Of a stretch of 64,000 nt of DNA, positions 51,731 to 60,896 are shown piece after piece. Source of the stretch: JAKANT01 sp035502095 (lineage in GTDB: Bacteria > Pseudomonadota > Gammaproteobacteria > Burkholderiales > Burkholderiaceae_F); NCBI GenBank assembly GCA_035502095.1, contig DATJUX010000048.1:1-64000 (forward strand). The letters are read 5' to 3'. Position numbers and translations under genes: made by a program. The notes under the pieces were generated by a model. That model was not told the DNA's origin. It made no database searches and saw only the letters and a program-made list of their open reading frames with translations. Within the stretch, counting starts at the first letter, position 1. Every line of letters begins with the position of its first letter.

Positions 51731-53347
51731 ATGCCTGACATTCCGCTTGAAGCGCCGGTCATCGACCGGCGCCGTGTCATCAAGCTTGCCCTCGCCGCCG
51801 CGGTGCCTGGAGCCTGGCGTCCGGGGCATGCCCTCACACAACCCGCGCTCGCAGCCGATCCGTTCGCCCTCGGCGTCGCCAGTGCGCCGGGGGAACCCGG
51901 TGCGGTCGTCCTGTGGACGCGCATCGTGCCGAACCTCGGCGCGCAGATCGAGCGCTTTTCCAAGCTCACGCTCGACGCCTACATCGCGGCGCGCCAGGGA
52001 TTCGTCGACGCGACGGGCACGCTCGACGTGCGCTGGGAGGTGGCGACCGACGAGCGATTCAACAACATCGTGCGGCGGGGCACGGCCATGGCGCCGGCCG
52101 AACTGGCACACAGCGTCCATGTCGAACTCGGTGAACTCGACGCGCGGCGCGATTACTACTACCGCTTCGTGTACCGCGATGCGGTGAGCCCGGTGGGTGC
52201 CACGCGCCCACTGCCTGCGGAGGGCGCGCGCCTGCGCTTTGCACTCGCCTCCTGCCAGCACTACGAACACGGGTACTTCGGCGCCTACGAGGCGATGCGC
52301 GCGGACGATCCGGATCTCGTCGTCTTTGTCGGCGACTACATCTACGAAGGCGGACCGCGCGCGAACCGCTTCCGGGTGCACCCGTTTCCTTCCGCGCGCA
52401 CGCTCTTCGACTACCGCCTGCGGCACAGCTTGTACAAACTCGACCCGTCGCTGCAGAAAATGCACCGGCACTGCCCATGGCTGCTGACCTGGGACGACCA
52501 CGAAGTCTCGAACGACTACGCGCGCGACATCGGCGAGGATCCGGCAATCGACGGGCGTGCAAGACGGATCGCCGCGTACCAGGCCTACTACGAGCACATG
52601 CCTCTTGCCGCGTCCGCGCTGGTCGAACGCTTCTCACACGTGCGCATGTACCGCCGCGCGGCGGCGGGTGACCTGGCAACCTTCGTGGTGCTGGACGATC
52701 GCCAGTATCGCGATCGGCAGGCCTGCCAGCCGAAGGGACGCGGCGGAAGCAGCATGGTCGAGGACGCGGCCTGTCCCGAGCGACGCGATCCGGCGCGCAA
52801 CCTTCTCGGGCCGGAGCAGATGGCGTGGCTGCGACGCGAACTGTCGGTGACCCGGGCGCGCTGGACGTTCATCACGCAGCAAACGGCGTTCTCGCGCATG
52901 CTGCGCAACGAACACGGACAGCGCTTCTGGACCGACGGCTGGGACGGGTACCCGGCGGAACGCGCGCGCGTGCTGGGACTTCTCGGCGCGGCCCGCCCCG
53001 CCAATCCCGTGTTTCTCGGCGGCGACGTGCACACGACGTACGTCTGCGACGTCAAGACGGACTTCGATTCACCCGGTTCGCCGACGATCGCGACGGAGTT
53101 CTGCGGCACGAGCATCACCTCACCTTCTAGCCTGGACGCGCGCCGCATGGCTGCGCTGACCGAGGCCAACCCGCATGTCCTGTTCGGTGACGGCGTCCAT
53201 CGTGGCTACCTGCTCGCCGAAGTCACCGCGCGCGACCTGCACGTCCGATTGCGCGTCGCGGACGACGTGACGCTGCGCGCGCCCAAGGTAAGCACGGCCG
53301 CCGCGTGGGCCGTCGAGGCCGGCAAGCCCGGCGCGCAAGCAGCCTAG
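51731..53347 (+). CDS. phoD: Alkaline phosphatase D (PhoD-like), exported
   Basis: A 538-residue phosphatase/phosphodiesterase. Near the N-terminus IDRRRVIKLALAAAVPGAW is a Tat-type signal (twin Arg then hydrophobic). The catalytic PhoD domain follows: metal-binding LASCQHYEHGYFG, FVGDYIYEGG, TWDDHEVSNDYA and FLGGDVHTTY. It releases phosphate from esters in the periplasm. The ATG at 51731 gives the normal signal; longer in-frame extensions overlap the divergent gene. It is convergent with the lipoprotein gene, 6 bases apart. Confidence 0.9.
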   Translation: MPDIPLEAPVIDRRRVIKLALAAAVPGAWRPGHALTQPALAADPFALGVASAPGEPGAVVLWTRIVPNLGAQIERFSKLTLDAYIAARQGFVDATGTLDVRWEVATDERFNNIVRRGTAMAPAELAHSVHVELGELDARRDYYYRFVYRDAVSPVGATRPLPAEGARLRFALASCQHYEHGYFGAYEAMRADDPDLVVFVGDYIYEGGPRANRFRVHPFPSARTLFDYRLRHSLYKLDPSLQKMHRHCPWLLTWDDHEVSNDYARDIGEDPAIDGRARRIAAYQAYYEHMPLAASALVERFSHVRMYRRAAAGDLATFVVLDDRQYRDRQACQPKGRGGSSMVEDAACPERRDPARNLLGPEQMAWLRRELSVTRARWTFITQQTAFSRMLRNEHGQRFWTDGWDGYPAERARVLGLLGAARPANPVFLGGDVHTTYVCDVKTDFDSPGSPTIATEFCGTSITSPSSLDARRMAALTEANPHVLFGDGVHRGYLLAEVTARDLHVRLRVADDVTLRAPKVSTAAAWAVEAGKPGAQAA

Positions 53348-53353
53348 GCGGGA

Positions 53354-54850
53354 CTAACGCGGGTCGCTGCCTTCGCCGGCAAGTTCGAAGTACCGATCGA
53401 ACAGGTTCGGATCGTCGAAATGCCGGTGCCCGACGAGGGCAGTCGCATGATGGCCCCACTGGCGCATTTGCCCGACGCTTTTCACGCCGGACGGCCACAG
53501 GAACCATCGCTCCGAACGCTCGGTGCCGGCAATCAACCCGTCCGGCCCGTATGCACTTCGTGTTCCCCGCGGCGCTGCGTCGTTGGGCCATGGCAGCGAC
53601 CGCAGGTCGTTCTCGTCGCGCAGTTCGTATTGCACGCCGCCCGCGGATTCATCGGCCGTCACGGCGACGCGCCGCACGTAGTGCGTGCGCGCAGCGACGT
53701 ACAAGAGCTGACGTTCGCCATCGTTCAGCACGTCGATCCGTTGCGGCACGAACCGGCTCTCGTCGTCAAGCTCTTCCCCGGGGATCGGTCCGGCTCGCTC
53801 ACGGACCCGCGCGGAGGGATAGAAGAGGTGGTAGCGGCCGCAGGAATGAATGGTGTCCGAGACCAGCGGTTTCAGATCGTCGCCGAGCATCACGCGCCAT
53901 ACCAGTCCGTCCAGCGTGCCCGCTGATGCGTCGGAACTGTCCTGCGCCGTCCGCGCGGGAAACCAGAACGTGTACACGATCTGCGGCGCGATGCTGCCGG
54001 CAAACCGCGTGTAGGTGATGCGCGCATAAGCAACGGGCCGCGTCGTGTCGGCGACGACCTGCCTGCCGGCGTCGCCCCATGCGAGCTGGCCGAGGCGATC
54101 GTTGCCGTCGACGGTATCGACCTCGATCGCGGGCGCGTAGCGGGCGATCAGTGCCTCCGTCAGCCCCGGCGTGAGTACCGGGACGCCGAGCGCATCGAGG
54201 GCTGGCAACGGCAGTGCGTCGAGGGTGGCAAGCAGCTGCGGCGGCCGGGGCACGTAACGCACGGCTTCGCCCAGTCTCGGCAGTTTCTCGGGCGGCAAGG
54301 CGTGCGAGACGCGCACTTCATCGTGCCATTTGCGGATCGAGGAGGCGAGGGCGTATTTGGTGATCGGATAAAGGCCGACGGCGTGCATCGCCTGCGAGTA
54401 GTCGTCGGGAACGCGGGCTGCCTGGGCCAGTCCCGCCGCCGATCGATCCTCCGCGGCGAGTTGGGCACGGCAATCGTCGAGCGCCGCGGCATCCCGCAGC
54501 GAGCCAACCTGCGGGCCGCCGTTGGCGAGTTCGATCGCGCGTGCCTCTCGGTCGAGCGCCAGCATGCGCTCGCGCCAGGCGCGGTCGGCGTCGGCGCTTC
54601 CGTCAGCGGGGCCAAGCCCCGCGGTCAGGCGATCGACGCGCAGGTACGGAAAACCTTCGACCTGCGCCGCCTGCGCATCGCGCACGCCCGCCTTCTCGAT
54701 CGCCCGGTCGATGCGCTGAAAGCGGCGTGCACATTCGCCGACCTGGTCCGTGCGTTGCAGATGCGCCGAAATCGGCGCGCGCGCATAAGGATCGACGCCG
54801 GCGCAGCCGGCCAGCGCGAGGCAACAGAGCAACGCCGGCGCGACCTTCAT
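53354..54850 (-). CDS. Large lipoprotein of unknown function
   Basis: A 498-residue lipoprotein: MKVAPALLCCLALAGC ends at the lipidated Cys16. The rest has no recognised domain. It contains Trp/Tyr-rich strand-like segments (YARITYTRFAGSIAPQIVYT, SCGRYHLFYPSAR) and Pro/Leu-rich parts, so a periplasmic or outer-membrane globular protein is likely. Its ATG overlaps the stop of the SRPBCC-like gene (ATGA), pointing to coupled expression with it and nudB. Confidence 0.75.
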   Translation of the reverse strand: MKVAPALLCCLALAGCAGVDPYARAPISAHLQRTDQVGECARRFQRIDRAIEKAGVRDAQAAQVEGFPYLRVDRLTAGLGPADGSADADRAWRERMLALDREARAIELANGGPQVGSLRDAAALDDCRAQLAAEDRSAAGLAQAARVPDDYSQAMHAVGLYPITKYALASSIRKWHDEVRVSHALPPEKLPRLGEAVRYVPRPPQLLATLDALPLPALDALGVPVLTPGLTEALIARYAPAIEVDTVDGNDRLGQLAWGDAGRQVVADTTRPVAYARITYTRFAGSIAPQIVYTFWFPARTAQDSSDASAGTLDGLVWRVMLGDDLKPLVSDTIHSCGRYHLFYPSARVRERAGPIPGEELDDESRFVPQRIDVLNDGERQLLYVAARTHYVRRVAVTADESAGGVQYELRDENDLRSLPWPNDAAPRGTRSAYGPDGLIAGTERSERWFLWPSGVKSVGQMRQWGHHATALVGHRHFDDPNLFDRYFELAGEGSDPR

Positions 54851-55539
54851 CGAACCGGGGCGTGCGGGACCTGTGCAAGATGGCGCCGGTAGATCTCGGC
54901 CAGCAACGCCTCGAACTGCGCCTGCATGGTCCGGCGCACCGCAAGGGTTCCGAGGATCGGGGGCAGCGTGAACTCGGGCGCGAAGCGCGCACGGTAGCCA
55001 AGACGCACGCCGCCCGGGATCGGCACCAGCGTGTACGTGCCTTCGAACTCGTGCAGGCTTGCTTCGTCGCCTTCGCCGACGGATTGAGGCAGGGCATGTG
55101 CCTCGACGCGCGATTGCGGCTGCTGCTCGATGTCGAGCAGCACCGCCACGCGGCGCGAGAAGAACAGGAATCGAAGCTCGCCGGCCTGCTCCACAAGCAG
55201 GTGCTGCCTGCCCCCTTCCTCGTGCGCCTCGAGCACTCGTACGCGGCGGATGCCTGGCACGAAATCCGGCAGCTTCTCGTAATCGGTAAGCGTTCCCCAG
55301 ACGACGGCCTGCTCGGCGTCAAGGTCGGCGCTGGCATCGATGCGGAAACCCGCAGCGTCCCGCGTGACGTCGAAGCGGCTGAGGTACGCGCGTGCAAGCG
55401 CCGGTTCAACCAGGGCGAGCAGCACGATCAGCCAGCATGCGAACAGCCTGCGCGTTGGTCCAGGAAAAGCAGAGGTCGGCCGCCTGCCGCCACGGGCACC
55501 ACTGAAAGCGGGTGTGTTCGCGCGCAGCGAGCACGACAT
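54847..55539 (-). CDS. SRPBCC/START-like protein with N-terminal membrane segment
   Basis: After an N-terminal hydrophobic segment (RLFACWLIVLLALVEPALA) comes a polyketide-cyclase/SRPBCC fold: AVVWGTLTDYEKLPDFVPGI, RVRVLEAHEEGG, GELRFLFFSRRVAVLLDI, FEGTYTLVPIPGGVRLGY. The START-like cavity may bind a lipid. The start is uncertain because no ATG lies close to the hydrophobic segment; the ATG at 55539 gives an unusually long N-terminus and overlaps nudB by 134 bases. It is followed directly by the lipoprotein gene. Confidence 0.7.
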   Translation of the reverse strand: MSCSLRANTPAFSGARGGRRPTSAFPGPTRRLFACWLIVLLALVEPALARAYLSRFDVTRDAAGFRIDASADLDAEQAVVWGTLTDYEKLPDFVPGIRRVRVLEAHEEGGRQHLLVEQAGELRFLFFSRRVAVLLDIEQQPQSRVEAHALPQSVGEGDEASLHEFEGTYTLVPIPGGVRLGYRARFAPEFTLPPILGTLAVRRTMQAQFEALLAEIYRRHLAQVPHAPVR

Positions 55540-55858
55540 CGAAAGGCGCGACCACCGCGAGCCCGAACACATGCTCCGTATTATGCGTAACGCCCGGCGC
55601 GTAACGGTGACGCCAATGCGGATAGATCGCGTACCGGCTCACGTGGCGCCAGTCGTCGTAGTCCGCGGTCGTGGTGACGAGGCCGGTCTCCTCCCCGACT
55701 TCCCGCACGCATGTCTGCACGAGCGGCTCGTCGTGCGTGGCCCGGCTGCCGGTCACCGACTGCCAGAACCCTGCATGGTCGGCGCGCTCGAGCAACAGCA
55801 CCTCGAGCGCAGCCGTGTAGATCACCACCAGCACCGATTCGGGAATCTTGTACTGCAC
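55406..55858 (-). CDS. nudB: Dihydroneopterin triphosphate diphosphatase (NudB)
   Basis: A 150-residue Nudix hydrolase, the same length as E. coli NudB. A GTG at 55858 gives MQYKIPESVLVVIYT, the normal NudB opening, followed by VLLLERADHAGFWQSVTGS and a Nudix box (REVGEETGL). It removes pyrophosphate from dihydroneopterin triphosphate in folate synthesis. An upstream GTG at 55903 would overlap aspS and is less likely. It follows aspS by 19 bases on the same strand, a conserved arrangement. Confidence 0.9.
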   Translation of the reverse strand: MQYKIPESVLVVIYTAALEVLLLERADHAGFWQSVTGSRATHDEPLVQTCVREVGEETGLVTTTADYDDWRHVSRYAIYPHWRHRYAPGVTHNTEHVFGLAVVAPFDVVLAAREHTRFQWCPWRQAADLCFSWTNAQAVRMLADRAARPG

Positions 55859-55877
55859 CGGTTCCGACCGACGAGCG

Positions 55878-57689
55878 TCAGGTATTCCGTGCCTCCGTTG
55901 CACGGATACGGATATGCAACTCGCGCAGCTGCTTTTCGTCGACTTCCGAAGGCGCTTGCGTGAGCAGGTCCTGCGCCCGCTGCGTCTTCGGAAACGCGAT
56001 CACGTCGCGAATCGACTCCGAGCCGGCCATCATGGCGACCAGGCGATCGAGGCCGAACGCGATCCCGCCGTGCGGCGGAGCGCCGTACTGCAATGCGTCC
56101 AGCAGGAAGCCGAACTTCAGCCGCGCTTGATCCGCGTCGATCTCGAGCGCGCGGAAGACCTTGCTCTGCACATCCTCGCGGTGGATGCGGACCGATCCGC
56201 CGCCGATCTCCCAGCCGTTGAGGGCCATGTCGTAAGCCTTCGCCAGGCACTTCGCCGGATCCGTCTCCAGGTAGTCGAGATGTTCGTCCTTGGGGCTGGT
56301 GAACGGATGATGCGCGGCGACGAAGCGGCCGTCCTCCTCGTCGTACTCGAACATCGGAAAATCGACGACCCACAGCGGCTGCCATCCGGGCGTCGACAGG
56401 CCTGCCTTGCGGCCAAACTCGGAATGACCGATCTTCGTGCGCAGGGCACCGAGCGCATCGTTGACGATCTTCGCGCGGTCGGCGCCGAAGAAGATCAGGT
56501 CGCCCGCGCGGGCCTGGGTACGCCGCAAGATCTCCCCGAGCGCCGTGTCGTGCAGGTTCTTGACGATCGGGCTCTGCAGCCCGCTGCGGATCTCCTGTCC
56601 GGCACCGGATCCCGCTTGGTTGACCTTGATGTAAGCGAGTCCCTTGGCGCCGTAGATTTTCACGAACTCGGTGTAGCCGTCGATCTCCGAGCGCGGCAGC
56701 TCACCGCCGCCGGGGACGCGCAGCGCCGCGACGCGGCCATCGGCGAGCCCGGTCGCGCTCTTGAACACCTTGAACTCGACGTCGCGCATCACGTCGGTGA
56801 GCTCGGTCAGCTCGAGGTGCACGCGCAGATCGGGCTTGTCGGAGCCGAAGCGCGCCATCGCCTCCCGGTACGGAATGACGGGAAAGGGGCTGGGCAGCGT
56901 CACGTCGAGCACCCGCTTGAACACGACGCGGATCATCTCCTCCATCATGGCGCGGATCTCGGTTTCGCCGAGGAACGACGTCTCGATGTCGATCTGCGTG
57001 AACTCCGGTTGGCGATCGGCGCGCAGGTCTTCGTCGCGGAAGCACTTGACGATCTGGTAGTAACGATCGAAGCCCGCCACCATCAGCATCTGCTTGAAGA
57101 GCTGCGGCGACTGCGGCAGCGCGTAGAACTGCCCGGGGTGGACGCGTGACGGCACGAGGTAGTCGCGTGCGCCTTCCGGGGTGCTGCGCGTGAGCATCGG
57201 CGTCTCGATGTCGATGAAGCCGTTCGCGTCGAGAAACTTGCGCACCTCCATCGCAACGCGATAACGCAGCTTCAGGTTGTTCTGCATCGGCAGGCGGCGC
57301 AGGTCGAGCACGCGATGAGTGAGCCGCGTCGACTCGGACAGATCCTCGTCGTCGAGCTGGAACGGCGGCGGGACCGACGGGTTGAGGATGACAAGGTCGC
57401 GGCACAGCACCTCGATTTCGCCGGAGACGAGGTTGGCGTTGGCCGTCCCCACGGGGCGCTGCCGCACGCTGCCGCTCACCTGCAGGCAGTATTCGTTGCG
57501 GATCTTCTCCGCGGTCGCGAAGACGCCGCGCTGGTCAGGATCGCAGACGATCTGGACCAGGCCTTCGCGGTCGCGCAAATCGATGAAAATGACGCCGCCA
57601 TGGTCACGGCGGCGATGCACCCAGCCGAACAGCGTGACGGTCTTGCCGACATAGGTGGCGTCCAGGAGGCCGCAGTATTGGGTTCGCAT
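55878..57689 (-). CDS. aspS: Aspartyl-tRNA synthetase
   Basis: A 603-residue class II synthetase. An N-terminal OB fold (VTLFGWVHRRRDHGGVIFID) binds the anticodon. Motif 1 lies in FLDANGFIDIETPMLTRSTP, motif 2 in CFRDEDLRADRQPEFTQID and motif 3 in GIAFGLDRLVAMM. The GAD insertion gives the bacterial length. GGAGA lies just before the ATG at 57689. It charges tRNA-Asp and, in many Betaproteobacteria, also tRNA-Asn (not tested here). It is followed by nudB. Confidence 0.97.
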   Translation of the reverse strand: MRTQYCGLLDATYVGKTVTLFGWVHRRRDHGGVIFIDLRDREGLVQIVCDPDQRGVFATAEKIRNEYCLQVSGSVRQRPVGTANANLVSGEIEVLCRDLVILNPSVPPPFQLDDEDLSESTRLTHRVLDLRRLPMQNNLKLRYRVAMEVRKFLDANGFIDIETPMLTRSTPEGARDYLVPSRVHPGQFYALPQSPQLFKQMLMVAGFDRYYQIVKCFRDEDLRADRQPEFTQIDIETSFLGETEIRAMMEEMIRVVFKRVLDVTLPSPFPVIPYREAMARFGSDKPDLRVHLELTELTDVMRDVEFKVFKSATGLADGRVAALRVPGGGELPRSEIDGYTEFVKIYGAKGLAYIKVNQAGSGAGQEIRSGLQSPIVKNLHDTALGEILRRTQARAGDLIFFGADRAKIVNDALGALRTKIGHSEFGRKAGLSTPGWQPLWVVDFPMFEYDEEDGRFVAAHHPFTSPKDEHLDYLETDPAKCLAKAYDMALNGWEIGGGSVRIHREDVQSKVFRALEIDADQARLKFGFLLDALQYGAPPHGGIAFGLDRLVAMMAGSESIRDVIAFPKTQRAQDLLTQAPSEVDEKQLRELHIRIRATEARNT

Positions 57690-57957
57690 GTTTTCTCCGG
57701 GGCAGCGGAAGGGGACGCAGCCGACAGGGCGGCTGCGATTATCCAAGCTCGTGAGCGAAATGTGCCGGCTGGACCGGCAGGTTCGGGCCGAACGGCGCTA
57801 CTCGTCCGACCCTAGCGGTTTCGGTCCGGATTGTGGAGCGCGTGGCGACGACGTCCGCCGGGTGCGCACTCGCGCACGACGCGGTGGTCGGAGCGGGCGG
57901 CACGGGACGTCGTCATGGCGTCAAGCTTAGACGCGAACCGCGGCCTCCTCAACCGGA

Positions 57958-58605
57958 CTATTCGCCCGGCGCTTCGTGCGTCAGCGCCGCGGGCCGCGCG
58001 GAACGCACGCGGCTCTCCGACGGTGTCACGACGCCGAGCGAGATTACGAACTTCAAGGCATCGTCGACCGTGATGTCGAGCTCCTTCACCTCGCCGCGCG
58101 GTACCAGGATCGTGTAGCCGGAGGTCGGATTCGGCGCCGTCGGAACGAAGACGGACAGCATGTCGGTACCGACGTCCCGCGTCAGCACGGGCCCCGGCGT
58201 TCCCACGACCAGGCCGATTGCCCACTGGCCGCGCTGCGGAAACTCGACCAGAACCGCCTGGCGGAAGGCGTTGCCCTTCGGCGAGAGCATCGTATCGGAC
58301 ACCTGTTTCACGCTCGAGTAGATCGAGCGCACGATCGGGATCCGCGAAAGCAGGTTCTCCCACCAAAGGACCAGCTGGCGGCCGATGAAGTTGCGCGCCA
58401 GCATGCCGGTCGCCACGACGACGACTGCCGACAACAGCAACCCCAAGCCGGGGATGTCGAACCCGAACAGCTGCTTCGGCTGCCACGCCGCGGGCAAGAG
58501 GCGGACCGTCTGGTCCATCTCGCTCACGATGAGGTTGAGCACCCACAGGGTCACCGCAAGCGGCACCCAGATCAGCAGGCCGGTCATCAGGTACTTCTTC
58601 AGCAT
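57958..58605 (-). CDS. DUF502 membrane protein
   Basis: A 215-residue protein with two predicted transmembrane helices: MLKKYLMTGLLIWVPLAVTL and IPGLGLLLSAVVVVATGMLA. A DUF502 cytoplasmic or periplasmic part follows (PIVRSIYSSVKQVSDTMLSP, VFVPTAPNPTSGYTILVP). Function unknown. The gene is conserved between fmdB and aspS. A terminator hairpin lies 20 bases upstream, so its expression may be partly uncoupled from fmdB. A 268-bp gap to aspS shows nothing recognisable. Confidence 0.88.
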   Translation of the reverse strand: MLKKYLMTGLLIWVPLAVTLWVLNLIVSEMDQTVRLLPAAWQPKQLFGFDIPGLGLLLSAVVVVATGMLARNFIGRQLVLWWENLLSRIPIVRSIYSSVKQVSDTMLSPKGNAFRQAVLVEFPQRGQWAIGLVVGTPGPVLTRDVGTDMLSVFVPTAPNPTSGYTILVPRGEVKELDITVDDALKFVISLGVVTPSESRVRSARPAALTHEAPGE

Positions 58606-58625
58606 TGCCGCCCTTGCATCAAGCA

Positions 58626-58651
58626 GAAAAAACCGCGGCGTCGCCGCGGTT
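58626..58651 (-). terminator. Terminator or attenuator between fmdB and DUF502
   Basis: AACCGCGGCG at 58631-58640 and CGCCGCGGTT at 58642-58651 form a perfect 10-bp inverted repeat around a single base, so the tip must open. On the minus strand it is followed by a T-run (58632-58627). It ends 20 bases before the DUF502 ATG, so it could terminate fmdB transcripts or attenuate the next gene. Confidence 0.7.
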
Positions 58652-58671
58652 CCTGGTGTTGCGCGATGGCT

Positions 58672-59034
58672 TCAGCATGCCGGGGAACCACCCCGGCCGC
58701 CCGCTTGCGCCGCGGGCTTGGTGCTGTCGGGCTCCAATTTCTTTTCCGTGGCATCCGACTTCTTTTCCGAATTGCTCTCGGTCGCCCTGGTTTCGACCAC
58801 GGTCTCCGCGGGCTTCTCGCCGGAGGCCGGCTCCCTCTTTGCCCCCTTGGACCCGTTCTTGAAGTCGGTCGCGTACCAGCCGCTGCCCTTCAACTGGAAG
58901 CCCGCGGCGGTGATCTGCTTCGCAAACGTCGGCTGGCCGCAGGCCGTACACACGGTGAGCGGGGGATCGGACAGCTTTTGCATCACGTCCGCGCCGTGCC
59001 CGCAGGAGGAGCATCTGTAGGCGTAGATCGGCAT
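58672..59034 (-). CDS. FmdB-family zinc-ribbon protein
   Basis: A 120-residue protein: MPIYAYRCSSCGHGADVMQK and VCTACGQPTFAKQ give the two CxxC knuckles of the FmdB zinc ribbon in the first 40 residues. LKGSGWYATDFKN follows, then a low-complexity Lys/Glu/Ala-rich tail. It is a putative regulatory protein of unknown target. It stands at the head of the conserved fmdB-DUF502-aspS-nudB group on the minus strand, divergent from the glutamine-synthetase-like gene. Confidence 0.9.
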   Translation of the reverse strand: MPIYAYRCSSCGHGADVMQKLSDPPLTVCTACGQPTFAKQITAAGFQLKGSGWYATDFKNGSKGAKREPASGEKPAETVVETRATESNSEKKSDATEKKLEPDSTKPAAQAGGRGGSPAC

Positions 59035-59213
59035 GGGTGGCCTCGAAGGAAAATGGGTGCCGCTTGGAAGACTCGCGCGAAGTATAGGGTGCCGCTCGAG
59101 GCGCGACTGCGGAACATGCGGGCCGCGCGCGCGCTCTTCAAGCCGGCAGGCCGGGCCGCTTGGACATCCTTACCCGCGTGCTGCAAACTGGCCGCCCCTT
59201 CCGGGAGCCCGGC

Positions 59214-60602
59214 ATGGCAAGTTCGAAGAAGAAGTCGACGCGGGCGGTCACCGCGCAACATCCGGCCCTGGCCAGCGTGCGCGCTTCGCCCCTGGCCAAG
59301 GTCAAGGTCGCCGTTTCGGATATCGACGGCGTGTTGCGCGGCAAGTACCTGCACCGGGACAAGATCGAGTCGGCGCTGGAAGGCGGCTTCGGCTTCTGCG
59401 ACGTGGTGTTCGGCTGGGACATGGTGGACTCGTGCTACGACAACACCACGCTCACCGGCTGGCAGCACGGCTTCCCCGATGCGATGGTCCGCCTCGACCC
59501 GGCGACCATGCGCAACGTGCCGTGGGACAGCGACATCCTGTTCTTCCTGGGCGATTTCGTGACCGCGAGCGGAGCGCCTTATCCCATCTGCCCGCGCCAG
59601 ACCCTCAAGCGCGTCCTCAAGCGCGCCGAGAAGCTCGGCGTGCAGCCCATGTGCGGGCTCGAATTCGAGTGGTTCAACTTCCGCGAGAACCCGCAAAGCT
59701 GGAGCGCGAAGAAGGGCATCGACCCGACGCCGATCACGCCCGGCATGTTCGGCTATTCGCTGCTGCGGGCCAACGAGAATCGCGCGTATTTCAACGCGCT
59801 GCTCGACGAGATGCTCGCGTTCCGCGTGCCGATCGAAGGCCTGCACACCGAGACCGGGCCGGGAGTCTACGAGGCCGCGATCCAGTTCTCCGAAGCGCTC
59901 GAAGCCGCGGACCGGGCGCTGCTCTTCAAGGCCGGCGTGAAGGAGATCGGTGCGCGCTTCGGCATCATGCCGAGCTTCATGGCGAAGTGGAGCGCGCAGT
60001 TCCCCGGCTGCAGCGGCCACCTGCACCAGTCACTGTCGGACGGGTCGAGGAATCTCTTCCACGACGCGCGCGGGCGCCATGGCATCAGCAAGCTGTTCGA
60101 GAGCTATCTCGCGGGCCAGCTTGCCGTCGCGCTCGAACTCGCGCCGATGTTCTGGCCGACGGTGAACAGTTACAAGCGGCTGGTGGACGGTTTCTGGGCG
60201 CCGGTCAAACCTACCTGGGGGCTCGACAACCGGACGGCGAGTTTTCGCGTGATCCCGGGTTCGCCGAAGAGCACGCGTCTCGAAACACGCTGCCCTGGCG
60301 CCGACATCAATCCCTTCCTCGCGGTGGCGGCGCTGGTCGCGGCGGGATTGCATGGCATAGAAAAGGGCATGCCGCTCACCGCGGCGCCGATCACCGGCAC
60401 CAACGTCGGCGCCGAGAAGATCGCGCGCGCCCCGAGATCGCTTGCCGCGACGACCGAGATCTTCAAGCGTTCCGTGGTCGCGCGCGACTGGTTCGGTGAC
60501 GATTTCGTCGACCATTTCGCGGCGACCCGCGAGTGGGAATGGCGCCAGTGGCAGGATGCGGTGACCGACTGGGAATTGAAGCGCTACTTCGAAATCATCT
60601 GA
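59214..60602 (+). CDS. Glutamine synthetase family, PuuA-like gamma-glutamyl-amine ligase
   Basis: A 462-residue protein with an N-terminal beta-grasp domain (KVAVSDIDGVLRGKYLHRDK) and a C-terminal synthetase domain: GLEFEWFNF with the metal-binding Glu, HTETGPGVYEAAIQFSEA, CSGHLHQSLSD, and NSYKRLVDGFWAPVKPTWGL. Length and motifs match PuuA-type ligases rather than GlnA. It is predicted to join glutamate to a primary amine, using ATP. The ATG at 59214 has GGGAG upstream. It heads a plus-strand operon with alcohol and aldehyde dehydrogenases and a gamma-glutamyl hydrolase. Confidence 0.88.
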   Translation: MASSKKKSTRAVTAQHPALASVRASPLAKVKVAVSDIDGVLRGKYLHRDKIESALEGGFGFCDVVFGWDMVDSCYDNTTLTGWQHGFPDAMVRLDPATMRNVPWDSDILFFLGDFVTASGAPYPICPRQTLKRVLKRAEKLGVQPMCGLEFEWFNFRENPQSWSAKKGIDPTPITPGMFGYSLLRANENRAYFNALLDEMLAFRVPIEGLHTETGPGVYEAAIQFSEALEAADRALLFKAGVKEIGARFGIMPSFMAKWSAQFPGCSGHLHQSLSDGSRNLFHDARGRHGISKLFESYLAGQLAVALELAPMFWPTVNSYKRLVDGFWAPVKPTWGLDNRTASFRVIPGSPKSTRLETRCPGADINPFLAVAALVAAGLHGIEKGMPLTAAPITGTNVGAEKIARAPRSLAATTEIFKRSVVARDWFGDDFVDHFAATREWEWRQWQDAVTDWELKRYFEII

Positions 60603-60656
60603 GGACCGGCACGTGACGCGAAGGTCGGCGCGGGCACCTTCAACGGCGGGCGCTAC

Positions 60657-60875
60657 GTGAACGCCGGGCCGGACGAACTGATCGACGCGATCCGCGTCGA
60701 ACCGGGCATCGGCAAGCGCCGCCCGCTCATCGGCAGCGCGCTGCGGCTGTGGCACGCGGATCTGCCTCTGCGGCCGCCCTATCGCCACACCCTGGCCTGG
60801 GTGATGCGGCCGGAGATCACCGCAGTGCCCTGGCCCAACGATGTGTTGGAATTGCGCCGGGTGAAGATCGACTGA
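60657..60875 (+). CDS. Short orphan ORF in frame after the ligase gene
   Basis: In the same frame as the ligase and directly after its TGA (60600-60602), a coding-like sequence continues: VGAGTFNGGRYVNAGPDELI, then LIGSALRLWHADLPLRPPYR and PWPNDVLELRRVKID to a stop at 60875. No ATG is present; GTG at 60657 (72 residues) is the only usual start. Either a small gene with a weak start, or a truncated remnant whose N-terminus is gone. No family was recognised with confidence. It ends 21 bases before the alcohol dehydrogenase gene. Confidence 0.45.
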   Translation: MNAGPDELIDAIRVEPGIGKRRPLIGSALRLWHADLPLRPPYRHTLAWVMRPEITAVPWPNDVLELRRVKID

Positions 60876-60896
60876 ACACGGCACGGGCAAGGCAAG

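Noticed and set aside
50855..52597. Long in-frame extension upstream of clsB
   Set aside because: It overlaps the exonuclease-phosphatase gene and phoD on the opposite strand and looks like shadow sequence; the coupled GTG at 50854 fits the known protein.
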